Of a stretch of 16,375 bases of DNA, positions 1-6,857 are shown one piece after another. The first letter of the stretch is position 1. Each line of letters starts with the position of its first letter. The stretch covers positions 1 to 16,375 of the forward strand of contig JABWAM010000023.1 of NCBI GenBank assembly GCA_013360985.1. The letters are read 5' to 3'. The notes beneath the pieces were generated by a model, which did no database searches, was not told where the DNA came from, and saw nothing but the letters and a program-made list of their open reading frames with translations. The position numbers were made by a program, and so were the translations under genes. Source of the DNA: Verrucomicrobiia bacterium. GTDB lineage: Bacteria; Verrucomicrobiota; Verrucomicrobiia; JABWAM01.

Positions 1-1465
1 GCCAGAGGGCGCGCATCGGGCGGACGATGACGACGTCCGGGCGAACGCCGCGCGGTCCGAGGCGGTCCGCGACGGCGCGGATCTGCGCCGCCCAGGCGCC
101 GAAGTGCGGCCAGAGCGTGCTGGGCTTGTAGAGAGGCGGGGGCGCATCGTATTTCCGGTAGCCGTCGATCCATCCGCCGACCCAGTGCGGGGTGAAGACG
201 TTGATCCCGAAGAGCGCGAGCCATTCGGCGATCCGTTTCATCCCCTGCAGGGTGAAGGAGTAATCGCTGCACGCATAAAGCTCGCAGAGCGCCTGGGCGC
301 GTCCCTGCTGGGCAGCCACCGAGGTCGCCATCGTCGGAGTGAAGTTGAGGATCGGGTGATCGCGGTCGCCCACGGCGGGGATGATGAGGTCGCAGCCGGG
401 GATGTGAAACTCCTTGAGCAACTGCGCGATGCTCCCCGACCCTTTCGCCTCGGAATCCCAGGCCTCCTCGGGACTGATGTGCCCCGTGAACTTCAGGCCG
501 TGGCGCGCGCACCACGCCGCCAGCGGACGAACCCAATGATCGCGGAAGAGGCGGAAGGTCGTTTCCCGATATCGCATGCGGACCTCGCCTCCGCGCGGGT
601 TGCCCTCGACGAGCGCGAGCAGGGCGCGCGAATCCCTGCGGTAGTCCGCCCAGCCGCCGGCGATGGTGTCGCTCCACGGGAGGGCGCTGCGGTACTTGGG
701 CTCGTCGGTGAAGACCCCCGGGATGGTCCGTCGGAATTCCCGCGCAAAACGTCGTTGGTATTCCTCGTGGGTGAACTCGATGAACCGCTCCGTCGCCTCG
801 CGATTGGAAACGTCCACGTAATGGCCGAAAGGCTCCTTGAAGTCTCCTCCCGTTCGCACGTGGAAGACGGTGAGTTCCCATTTCCCCGGCGGAAGGTCCG
901 CCTCGAAGGCCGCCTCCGGACGGCAGGCGGAGGAGCGCGGACACTCGTGGAGTTTCGCGTGCTCCGTCGCGTAGTACCACCGGCTGTCCCACGCGCGCTT
1001 GATCCACGTGTCGTTGATCGGGCCGACGTGGCGGGTGACGTCGCGCGCGCCGCGGTAATCGGGCGTCCCTCCGCGAACCGGGGAGAGAAAGGCGTGGAGC
1101 ACGCGTTCTTCGCCGAGGACGAGGCGAACGCGGCATCCTCCCGCGAGCGCGTGGCGGCGGACGCGCAGGTGGCGCTCGGCGAACCGAGGGTCGCTTTCCA
1201 CGACCCTCCCGCCGGCTACCCCGCTTGGATACGGAAATTCGTCGTAAATCCACGCCTTGATTCCGCGCCGCTTCGCTTCGTCCACGCAGGCGCCGATCGC
1301 GGCGAACCATGGCTCGGAGAGATAGGGGGTGAGCAGGCCTTCGCGCGCGTGGAGGAACAGGCCGTCGCAGCCGCTCGCGGCCGCATCGCGCACGACGCCC
1401 CGCAGATCGCGTTCGTCGTCGAGGCGGTGGTTCAGGAAAAAAAACGGGATGATCGCAGTGTTCAT
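1..1465 (-). CDS. Glycoside hydrolase-like protein (GH106 / ulvan-degrading GH-like), C-terminus beyond the window
   Basis: The first 488 codons are open and continue past base 1. I recognise the plan of the large 'glycosyl hydrolase' proteins related to GH106 alpha-L-rhamnosidases and ulvan-degrading hydrolases: a start motif PFFFLNHRL (residues 7-15), WIYDEFPYPSGVAGG (72-86), VFTDEPKY (251-258), GLKFTGHISPEE (323-334), a CDLIIPAVGD segment (358-367) and LCELYACSDYSF (393-404). This pattern fits a TIM-barrel hydrolase. E255 and E395 are candidate catalytic acids, but that is inference. Family members are often around 900-1100 residues, so roughly half is visible. No signal peptide is evident, suggesting a cytoplasmic enzyme acting on imported oligosaccharides. 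The ATG at 1465 is the only possible start because an in-frame TGA lies nine bases upstream; it overlaps the preceding stop as ATGA. Codons 8-10 contain a run of eight T. The exact substrate cannot be told. Confidence 0.8.
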   Translation of the reverse strand, partial: MNTAIIPFFFLNHRLDDERDLRGVVRDAAASGCDGLFLHAREGLLTPYLSEPWFAAIGACVDEAKRRGIKAWIYDEFPYPSGVAGGRVVESDPRFAERHLRVRRHALAGGCRVRLVLGEERVLHAFLSPVRGGTPDYRGARDVTRHVGPINDTWIKRAWDSRWYYATEHAKLHECPRSSACRPEAAFEADLPPGKWELTVFHVRTGGDFKEPFGHYVDVSNREATERFIEFTHEEYQRRFAREFRRTIPGVFTDEPKYRSALPWSDTIAGGWADYRRDSRALLALVEGNPRGGEVRMRYRETTFRLFRDHWVRPLAAWCARHGLKFTGHISPEEAWDSEAKGSGSIAQLLKEFHIPGCDLIIPAVGDRDHPILNFTPTMATSVAAQQGRAQALCELYACSDYSFTLQGMKRIAEWLALFGINVFTPHWVGGWIDGYRKYDAPPPLYKPSTLWPHFGAWAAQIRAVADRLGPRGVRPDVVIVRPMRALW

Positions 1466-1674
1466 TTCCGATCACGTGTCGTTGAGAACGCGAGGATTGG
1501 ATCACGCGGGAATTGCCAGCGGGCGGGCATTGGCCCTGATGCGCGCGCCGCCGGCGCCAGGACGAACCGCAAATCGGGCGCACCATCGCCATCGAGGTCT
1601 CCGGGGCGCAGGGGTTCCGCGCCGAAATCCCGCACGCCAATGGCGCTGGGAAGGGGTATCGTCTTTCGTCGCAC
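1462..1674 (-). CDS. 70-codon stub with FG-GAP/VCBS-like calcium motif, possible remnant of a longer gene
   Basis: This short frame starts with GTG at 1674, seven bases after a good Shine-Dalgarno AGGAG (1686-1682). It ends in TGA overlapping the ATG of the glycoside hydrolase-like gene (ATGA), so translational coupling is likely. Residues 12-35 read like the N-terminus of FG-GAP/VCBS-repeat proteins found near polysaccharide lyases: IGVRDFGAEPLRPGDLDGDG and then APDL. The D-x-D-G-D-G-x-P-D spacing is a calcium-binding loop pattern. After about residue 40 the similarity ends abruptly in a Pro/Ala/Arg-rich tail. I infer a 5' remnant left by an internal deletion, still translated as a leader for the next gene. 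It could instead be a genuine small protein. The strong ribosome site and the ATGA junction argue that the frame is read. Confidence 0.5.
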   Translation of the reverse strand: MRRKTIPLPSAIGVRDFGAEPLRPGDLDGDGAPDLRFVLAPAARASGPMPARWQFPRDPILAFSTTRDRK

Positions 1675-1680
1675 GTCGGC

Positions 1681-1730
1681 TCTCCTGGAAGCAGAGCGCG
1701 CACGTTACCAGAGTCGAAACGCGTTGCACA
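1681..1730 (-). promoter_or_regulatory. Ribosome site, candidate promoter and possible LacI-type operator for the 1674-to-1 unit
   Basis: On the minus strand the order is TTGTGC (1730-1725), an 18-base spacer, TAACGT (1706-1701), then AGGAGA (1686-1681) ahead of GTG 1674. Overlapping the first hexamer and the spacer is the perfect 8-base palindrome AACGCGTT (1718-1725), within GAAACGCGTTGC. LacI/GalR-family operators are palindromes with a central CG and often sit there in sugar-utilisation genes. The ribosome site is convincing; the promoter hexamers are weak and the operator is a guess. Confidence 0.3.
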
Positions 1731-1740
1731 ATGGATTCAT

Positions 1741-2097
1741 GGAAACGCATGGGAGCTTCTCCCAAGTCCCCGCGCAAGGCATCGGGAAACCCATCCTCGA
1801 TCGAGAAATGGATGGCGTCTTCACAATGTTTTGCATTTTATCCGCTGCGGCGGCGGCCCTTCCCTCGCTTCGCGACCGAGCGGATTTTTCTCAAGTCCGA
1901 CAGTGGAAAGGTAGGGCGAGGCCGCCGGCCGAGCCGATGCATCCTTCTTGTGAGGAGTCAGGAATCTCGACACGATCCACCCCTCCGATCCTCGATGGCG
2001 ATGAGGAGAGAAGATCTCTGAAGACGGAACCACGCGCCGCCTGGCTCAAAATTCGCGGCCTCCGCAACGCGCGCCGCCTTAATTTCCGGACCCGCGC
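1741..2097. other. Intergenic stretch with no supported gene
   Basis: About 360 bp separate the porin stop (2098) from the promoter region of the carbohydrate unit. It holds a small hairpin (TGGGAG-CTT-CTCCCA, 1750-1764), another (AGAGA-AGA-TCTCT, 2007-2019) and an AT-richer patch at about 1826-1842. Short open frames exist on both strands, but none has a ribosome site, recognisable motif or believable composition. I see no intrinsic terminator with a T-run after the porin gene. The nearest structure is GCGGC/GCCGC followed by AATTTT at about 2076-2048, with a long loop and weak stem. Confidence 0.5.
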
Positions 2098-3504
2098 TCA
2101 GAAGCCGGCGGTGAGCTGCAGGTAGCCGAAGTCGGCGTCGGAGGAGGGCCCGGTCGCGCGCACAAAGCCGCCCGTGAAGAAATGGCTGTAGCCGCCTCCG
2201 AGGGTCAGGAACCGGTTGATTTTCCATCCGAGCACGAGGTCCACTTCTTCGCCGAGATGGCCGCTCACCTCGCGTCCCGACGCCGCGGGACGCACCGGCG
2301 TCCATCCGTTGGCGCGATACCAGGCGTCGGCGGTTTCCGCGAGCCAAAAGGTGTGCAGGTCGAGCTTCGCGCTCACGCCTTTCCACGGCTCGATCCCGAA
2401 GCTGATCGCCCCGTCGTGCAGGTTGCGCCAGGCGAACAGATCCATGCCGCCGTAAAACTTGTGGTTGGTCGGGAACAGGTTTTGAAAGCTCGTGTCGGTG
2501 CTGCCGTTGGGATTCGCGTTGCCCGACGCGTAATCGTAGAGCAGCCCGATCCGCGGTTTCCAGGTCATTTCCGTCCACGTGTAACCTCCCTGGAGATGGA
2601 AGGCAAAGGCCTCATGCGGCTTGGAGACCAACGGGGTGGTTGACGAGGCCACCGTGCCCGCCTGCCCCGCAAATTCGCCCTCGTAATCCCAACCGTCATA
2701 CGCCCCGGGAAGCGAACTCATCCGCACCCCGGGCGTCCAGGTCTCCTGCGCCTGGCCGTTGTTGATCGCGTTGGTGTGGCGCCGATGGAGAACGTAAACC
2801 TCCGTCGTCTGTCCCAGCCATTCCTTCGTCGAAAAATAGGCGCCGGCGAGACGGTCGTGGCCGTCGTCCGGATTCAGGTTGGTCGGCTGGATGATCACCG
2901 GACTCCCGAAGAAGAGGTCGAGCCGGCCTTTTCCGATCTCCGCAAAGGCCACGAGCCCGTCGAAGACGCGGCCGATGTTGTTCCAATCGAAGTCGCCGAT
3001 GAGCCGCTGATCGCCGTAGTTCCATGGCATCCGTCCGACCTTGAGCCCCACGGGAAACGTCACGCCGTCGGCGATCTGCATCCACGCCTGGCGCAGGTCG
3101 AACTCGTCGTCGCCCTCGGCGCCGAGGGCGCCGGGCACATTGGGGCGGTCGCTGCCGAACTCGCGGGAATCCTGTCCTTCGGCCATGAGCGTGAGCGGCG
3201 CGAACGGTTGGGCGGTCAACCCGAGGCGAAACCGCTGAAGCGCCCAGGCGTCGTCGGTCACTGCGTTCACCGCGCGATTGAAATCGAAGTTGTTCTCGCG
3301 GATCTCGCCGCGGAGGCGTTCCTGGGCGCTCCAGCGCAGTTTTCCGTCGAAACAGACCCACGGATCCGTTTCCGCCGCGGCGACGATGCTCGCGGATTTT
3401 CCGGATTCAGGGCGCGTCGGCGCGGCCTTGAGGGTATCGTCGGCGCGCGTTGCGCCTTGAGGGATGAGGAGCGCGAGAAGGAGGAGGACAAGGGGTCGGT
3501 TCAT
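2098..3504 (-). CDS. Alginate-export-family outer-membrane porin, probable nitrate/nitrite pore
   Basis: The 468-residue protein begins with a clear Sec signal peptide (MNRPLVLLLLALLIPQGATRA, cleavage near residue 21). It continues as alternating amphipathic beta-strands with many Trp/Tyr/Gly girdle residues, and ends in a C-terminal Phe (LQLTAGF), the usual recognition signal for outer-membrane barrel insertion. Segments such as RFRLGLTAQPFAPLTLMAEGQDSR, LRQAWMQI, VGRMPWNYGDQRLIGDFDW and the late KINRFLTLGGGYSHFFTG match the Alginate_exp (PF13372) type of 18-strand anion-selective barrel. It is the last gene of the nitrate operon, 33 bases after the channel gene, with no obvious Shine-Dalgarno before ATG 3504. 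Context suggests that it lets nitrate enter or nitrite leave the periplasm; alginate export is unlikely because no alginate genes are nearby. The porin fold is firm, the substrate inferred. Confidence 0.85.
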   Translation of the reverse strand: MNRPLVLLLLALLIPQGATRADDTLKAAPTRPESGKSASIVAAAETDPWVCFDGKLRWSAQERLRGEIRENNFDFNRAVNAVTDDAWALQRFRLGLTAQPFAPLTLMAEGQDSREFGSDRPNVPGALGAEGDDEFDLRQAWMQIADGVTFPVGLKVGRMPWNYGDQRLIGDFDWNNIGRVFDGLVAFAEIGKGRLDLFFGSPVIIQPTNLNPDDGHDRLAGAYFSTKEWLGQTTEVYVLHRRHTNAINNGQAQETWTPGVRMSSLPGAYDGWDYEGEFAGQAGTVASSTTPLVSKPHEAFAFHLQGGYTWTEMTWKPRIGLLYDYASGNANPNGSTDTSFQNLFPTNHKFYGGMDLFAWRNLHDGAISFGIEPWKGVSAKLDLHTFWLAETADAWYRANGWTPVRPAASGREVSGHLGEEVDLVLGWKINRFLTLGGGYSHFFTGGFVRATGPSSDADFGYLQLTAGF

Positions 3505-3537
3505 GAAAGATTGGAGATGTAATCCCGAACAAAAGTT

Positions 3538-4620
3538 TTATGCGCCGATTTTTCGCGCGAGCCTTGCCAGACGGCGGAGCAGACCGAAGAAGGTCGCGGC
3601 CCAAGCGACCCACGCGACAAAGATGAATCCACGAGAAATCGGAACGAGAAAGGGCAACTCCATCGCGTGCGCCATCTGGAAGGTGCTGGTGGTGTACATA
3701 CCCAGCGGAAAAACGGCGCCCCAAAAGAGCGGGTCGTAGGCGATCGGGAAGCGTTTGATGCCGTGGCGCCACACGGCGAGAATTACCAGCATCGGAATCC
3801 ACCAGGTCGCCGTCGCCCAGTACCAAAGAGTGAACCCGCGCAGGAACGGGAGCAGCGCGCGGAGCAACTCGGAAGAGGATGCGTGACGCACCAAAGCGGC
3901 GCCCGCCAAGGTGGAGATCGCCATCGCGCCCATGTTGATCCAATAGGGCGGATTCAGGTCGGACGCCGGGAAACGGAAAAAGGTGTAGCGATAAAAAATC
4001 AGCGAGATGAGCCAGATGTAGAGCATCCCGCCGCAGAGCCAGAGGGCCAGCATCACGAAGAGCGCCTGCGGCCGCGAAGCGCCGAACATCGGCGACACCG
4101 CGCACCCGAGCACGCAGAGGGATTGCGTCGCGACGACAGCGGTGAGCCATCCGCCGTTGATCCCTTCGGCGAGCGACGGCTTGTCCTCGCGCACGCCGAG
4201 CGCGGTGAAAATTCCGTACATGCAGAGGCCCCAAAGAACCAAGCCGAACCACCACAACCCGTAACCCGCCGCGAGGTTGCCTCGTACGATCGCGAACTGC
4301 GACCCGAGGATGTTCGTCGCGGCGACGGTTGTGAAAAACCCGACGCCGCGCTGGTGATCGCTCCAGTCGGCGAGCAGGGCCGGCAACCAGAACAGCGCGC
4401 GCCCCAGAGTCAGCGCCCAGAGCGATCCGTAAAGGAGGAGGTTGAGATCAAAGAGCCCCTGCGCGAGGGAGGCGAATCCGAGAAAATGCGATGCGATCGA
4501 GATCACGCCGGTCGCCATCGGCATGGCGAAGTACGCGGGATGCAGATCCTTGAGGCCGGCGCCGAAGCGCTCCCACAACGGCCGAAGCGAAAGCGTCGCT
4601 GAGGAATTATCGCCGCCCAT
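3538..4620 (-). CDS. SLAC1/TehA-family (TDT) inner-membrane anion channel or transporter
   Basis: This 360-residue protein is almost entirely hydrophobic, with about ten membrane helices. It opens with the family hallmark LHPAYFAMPMATGVISIASHFLG (residues 26-48) and contains further family blocks such as GTxxTTVAATNILGSQ-like (97-107) and LWYWATATWWIPMLV (about 266-280). The family (PF03595) includes bacterial TehA, yeast Mae1 and SSU1, and the plant guard-cell channels SLAC1/SLAH, several of which pass nitrate. It sits between narK and the porin, and its ATG 4620 lies 14 bases inside the end of narK, so the two are translationally coupled. A role in nitrate or nitrite movement is the natural inference. 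Database labels such as 'tellurite resistance' or 'C4-dicarboxylate transporter' have no support from the neighbours. Confidence 0.85.
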   Translation of the reverse strand: MGGDNSSATLSLRPLWERFGAGLKDLHPAYFAMPMATGVISIASHFLGFASLAQGLFDLNLLLYGSLWALTLGRALFWLPALLADWSDHQRGVGFFTTVAATNILGSQFAIVRGNLAAGYGLWWFGLVLWGLCMYGIFTALGVREDKPSLAEGINGGWLTAVVATQSLCVLGCAVSPMFGASRPQALFVMLALWLCGGMLYIWLISLIFYRYTFFRFPASDLNPPYWINMGAMAISTLAGAALVRHASSSELLRALLPFLRGFTLWYWATATWWIPMLVILAVWRHGIKRFPIAYDPLFWGAVFPLGMYTTSTFQMAHAMELPFLVPISRGFIFVAWVAWAATFFGLLRRLARLARKIGA

Positions 4621-6235
4621 CGTCGTCGCCCGCCTCCATCATGGCCATCAACCCGGGGACTTTCTCTCGCATCATCCTCTGGACGGCGAACTGCAGCCAG
4701 ACGAGGCAGCCCAAAGCGACAAACAGCAGGAGCATCCAACAGGTGGTCCAAATTCCCGAGCCTTTCAAGATGTAGCCGAACACGAGCGGACCGACGAAAC
4801 CGCCCAATCCGCCAATCACGCCCACAAGCCCGCCGACAGCGCCGATTTCGCTCGGAAAATAATCGGCGATGTATTTGTAGACACCCGCCATCCCGATCCC
4901 GAGGGCGACGCCAAGCGCGAGAACGAGCGCGGAAAAAATCCAGACGTTCGCCTGAAAATAGATATGGGTGATGCCTTTGGCGATCACCTGGCGTTTGGCC
5001 ACGGAATCCCCGACCCGGACGGAAGGCTCATGCCAGGATTTGAATGTCGGCCAGATCAATGTCTCGGCGTCGGCGACCTGACTGCGGATCACGCCCTGCG
5101 TTAGTCCGGGGCGCGCCTTGAAACGGTACGCCTTGTCTCCGACGACGATCTCTTCGTGATCCACGCGGGTGACCACGCCCGCACGCGTCGCGACAATGCC
5201 GCCTCCCGGCGAATAAATGTCCATGCGCGGCACGATCAGAAGGCCGCAACAGACCACGGCGACCCCGAAAACGCTGTACATCACGCGGCGCGCCCCGTAG
5301 CGGTCGGACAGCCAGCCGCCCAGGGCGCGCGTCAACGCCGCGGGAAGGCTGAAGGCGGCGGCCATGATGCCCGCCAGCGCCAGCGTCATCCCGTAGACAT
5401 TGAGATAATAGAGCACGAGCCATTGGCTCAACGCCACGAACGCGCCAAATACGAAGAAGTAATAGAGCCCGAAACGCCAGACGCGCAGCGCCCCGAGCGG
5501 CGCGAGACGGCGCGACAGCGGGAGACGCGCGGCCCGCGGGACCGAGCGCGGGAAGGTGAACAGATAAAACAGCGCGGCCATGACGACCAACGCGCCCGCG
5601 TAGATTTGAGGAAGGAGCCGCCAGTTCTCCGGATGCCCGCCGTGCTGGGTGAGGATGCGAAGCAGTTGGGGCGCGAAAAACGTCGTCACGGCGGCGCCGA
5701 TGTTTCCCATCCCGAAAAGGCCGAGGGCCGTGCCCTGCTGTTCCTTTTTGAACCAGATCGAGGTGTAAGCGATGCCCGTCGCGAAACTCGTCCCCGCAAT
5801 GCCGATTCCAAAGCTGCAGAGCAAAAACCCGGCGAAGCTCTCGGCGCGTCCCAGGAGATACATCGGGACCGCGCTGGCGAGCAAGACGCCGGTGTAAACG
5901 AGACGCCCGCCGAAACGGTCGGTGAGCAGCCCCACCGGAAGGCGTCCGATCGAGCCGATCAGGACCGGACTGGCGATGAGAAGCCCGACCTGCCCCTCGT
6001 CCCACGCGAACAGATTCGAATCCACGAGATACGCCACGAGCACGCCGTTGAGCATCCAGCAGGCGAAGCAGACGCCGAACGCGACGGTATTCAGGATCAA
6101 GACCTGGATCCCTCGACGGCGATCCGCGAGTTCGGCGGCGTCGGTGGTGATCGCGTTCACGCGGGCGCGCGGGGCAAAGAGAAGCGCGTGGGCTGCGGGC
6201 GCATCATTCGCGGTCGGAAGAATCCTCCTCGCCAT
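4607..6235 (-). CDS. narK: NarK-type nitrate/nitrite major-facilitator transporter with a periplasmic insert
   Basis: About 542 residues from ATG 6235. Both nitrate-porter signatures are present: GLFGMGNIGAAVTTFFAP (172-189) and GGLVGVIGGLGGFVGP (468-483). The substrate-binding arginines of the NarK fold appear as R98 (IGRLPVG, helix 2) and R303 (LTRALGGWLSDR, helix 8). Between the ninth and tenth helices is an extra soluble stretch of about 90 residues (339-428) with two lipoyl-like half motifs, making the protein longer than E. coli NarK (463 residues). It is expected to import nitrate and/or exchange it for nitrite. The start is uncertain. ATG 6235 has no ribosome site and overlaps the upstream gene by 32 bases; GTG 6160 would give 517 residues, leave a 43-base gap and begin 17-18 residues before helix 1, also without a clear ribosome site. 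The stop overlaps the channel gene by 14 bases. Confidence 0.9.
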   Translation of the reverse strand: MARRILPTANDAPAAHALLFAPRARVNAITTDAAELADRRRGIQVLILNTVAFGVCFACWMLNGVLVAYLVDSNLFAWDEGQVGLLIASPVLIGSIGRLPVGLLTDRFGGRLVYTGVLLASAVPMYLLGRAESFAGFLLCSFGIGIAGTSFATGIAYTSIWFKKEQQGTALGLFGMGNIGAAVTTFFAPQLLRILTQHGGHPENWRLLPQIYAGALVVMAALFYLFTFPRSVPRAARLPLSRRLAPLGALRVWRFGLYYFFVFGAFVALSQWLVLYYLNVYGMTLALAGIMAAAFSLPAALTRALGGWLSDRYGARRVMYSVFGVAVVCCGLLIVPRMDIYSPGGGIVATRAGVVTRVDHEEIVVGDKAYRFKARPGLTQGVIRSQVADAETLIWPTFKSWHEPSVRVGDSVAKRQVIAKGITHIYFQANVWIFSALVLALGVALGIGMAGVYKYIADYFPSEIGAVGGLVGVIGGLGGFVGPLVFGYILKGSGIWTTCWMLLLFVALGCLVWLQFAVQRMMREKVPGLMAMMEAGDDDGRR

Positions 6236-6857
6236 GCGCCGCGCGCGCGGCGCGCGCGAAGCCCTGCAACAGTTGCGCCAGGCCGTAGAGCCCGGCCGCC
6301 GTGGCCACCGCGGCGAGAAAGATCGTCCAGAGGTTCTTTCGGACGTTGTGCGTGAAGAGCCGCCAGGGGCGTCCATCCTCTTTCTTCAGCGGATGCGTGG
6401 CGTCGCGCAACTCCTCGGCGTCCGGAATTCCGTCGCGATCCATGTCGCTCTTCGGGTCGATCGCATCGGGGAGCGCGGCGGGGTTGAGCTTGAGTTCGAG
6501 GAGCCTCCGCATCCCCAGGGAACGCACGAGTTCGTTGCCGAACTCGTTGAGGATCGGGCTGTTCACTTCGGCGCCGGGTTCGATCGCTTTGCGCGCGCGG
6601 TTGAGGCGCTCCATTTCCTCGGGGTTGAGGCGTCCAATCTGGCCGTAGCTCGCGCCATCCGGACCGTCGGGATTCGCGTGGCAAAGCGCGCAGTTGACGG
6701 GGCGGCCCGCGCCTTTCGCGATCTGCGCCTGAAACTCGGGATAGGCGCGCGCCGCGGGCGCGAACGCGAAAAACGCGACGCCAAGAGCCGCGAACGCGAA
6801 AGGGGCGCGCCGCGCAGATCCGTCGGCCCGCGCGCGGAAACCCAAGAGACGGTTCAT
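6204..6857 (-). CDS. Membrane-anchored monohaem cytochrome c with calcium-loop-like motif
   Basis: The start ATG 6857 overlaps the cytochrome b stop (ATGA) and follows a strong AAAGGAGG ribosome site. The 217-residue protein has an N-terminal signal segment (hydrophobic about 19-34, ending ARA-YP near 38). It carries one haem c site, CALCH (C56, C59, H60), and a D-x-D-x-D-G-x-x-D-x-x-E loop (D138-E149), as in EF-hand or thrombospondin type-3 repeats. A C-terminal membrane helix (about 176-197) leaves a short charged tail in the cytoplasm. It sits where a bc1 complex would encode its cytochrome c subunit, right after cytochrome b, so I infer that it accepts electrons from the Rieske domain. 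Apart from CxxCH I see no close match to classical cytochrome c1. Met82, Met116 and Met139 are possible distal ligands, undetermined. Confidence 0.8.
   Translation of the reverse strand: MNRLLGFRARADGSARRAPFAFAALGVAFFAFAPAARAYPEFQAQIAKGAGRPVNCALCHANPDGPDGASYGQIGRLNPEEMERLNRARKAIEPGAEVNSPILNEFGNELVRSLGMRRLLELKLNPAALPDAIDPKSDMDRDGIPDAEELRDATHPLKKEDGRPWRLFTHNVRKNLWTIFLAAVATAAGLYGLAQLLQGFARAARAAHGEEDSSDRE
6236..6253. repeat. 18-base perfect GC palindrome upstream of the narK start
   Basis: GCGCCGCGCGCGCGGCGC is its own reverse complement and lies immediately 5' of the ATG 6235 candidate of narK, inside the Ala/Arg-rich end of the monohaem cytochrome gene. In mRNA it could form a very stable hairpin, affecting RNA processing or narK initiation. 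It may equally be a by-product of alternating Ala and Arg codons in a GC-rich genome. Confidence 0.5.

Noticed and set aside
1329..2021. Plus-strand frame that could contain a 96-residue protein from ATG 1731
   Set aside because: No ribosome site, no recognisable motif, and it overlaps the promoter region of the minus-strand unit.
2007..2097. Candidate terminators downstream of the porin
   Set aside because: The two inverted repeats are short (five base pairs) or have long loops, and no T-run follows closely enough to call an intrinsic terminator.
104..2125. Open frame of 673 codons on the plus strand
   Set aside because: It lies opposite the glycoside hydrolase-like gene and the intergenic stretch, has an Arg/Pro/Gly-rich composition with no motif, and the minus strand carries clear family motifs in the same place.
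3538..4620. Tellurite resistance or C4-dicarboxylate transport as function
   Set aside because: These are inherited family labels; no tellurite or dicarboxylate genes are nearby and the operon is devoted to nitrate.
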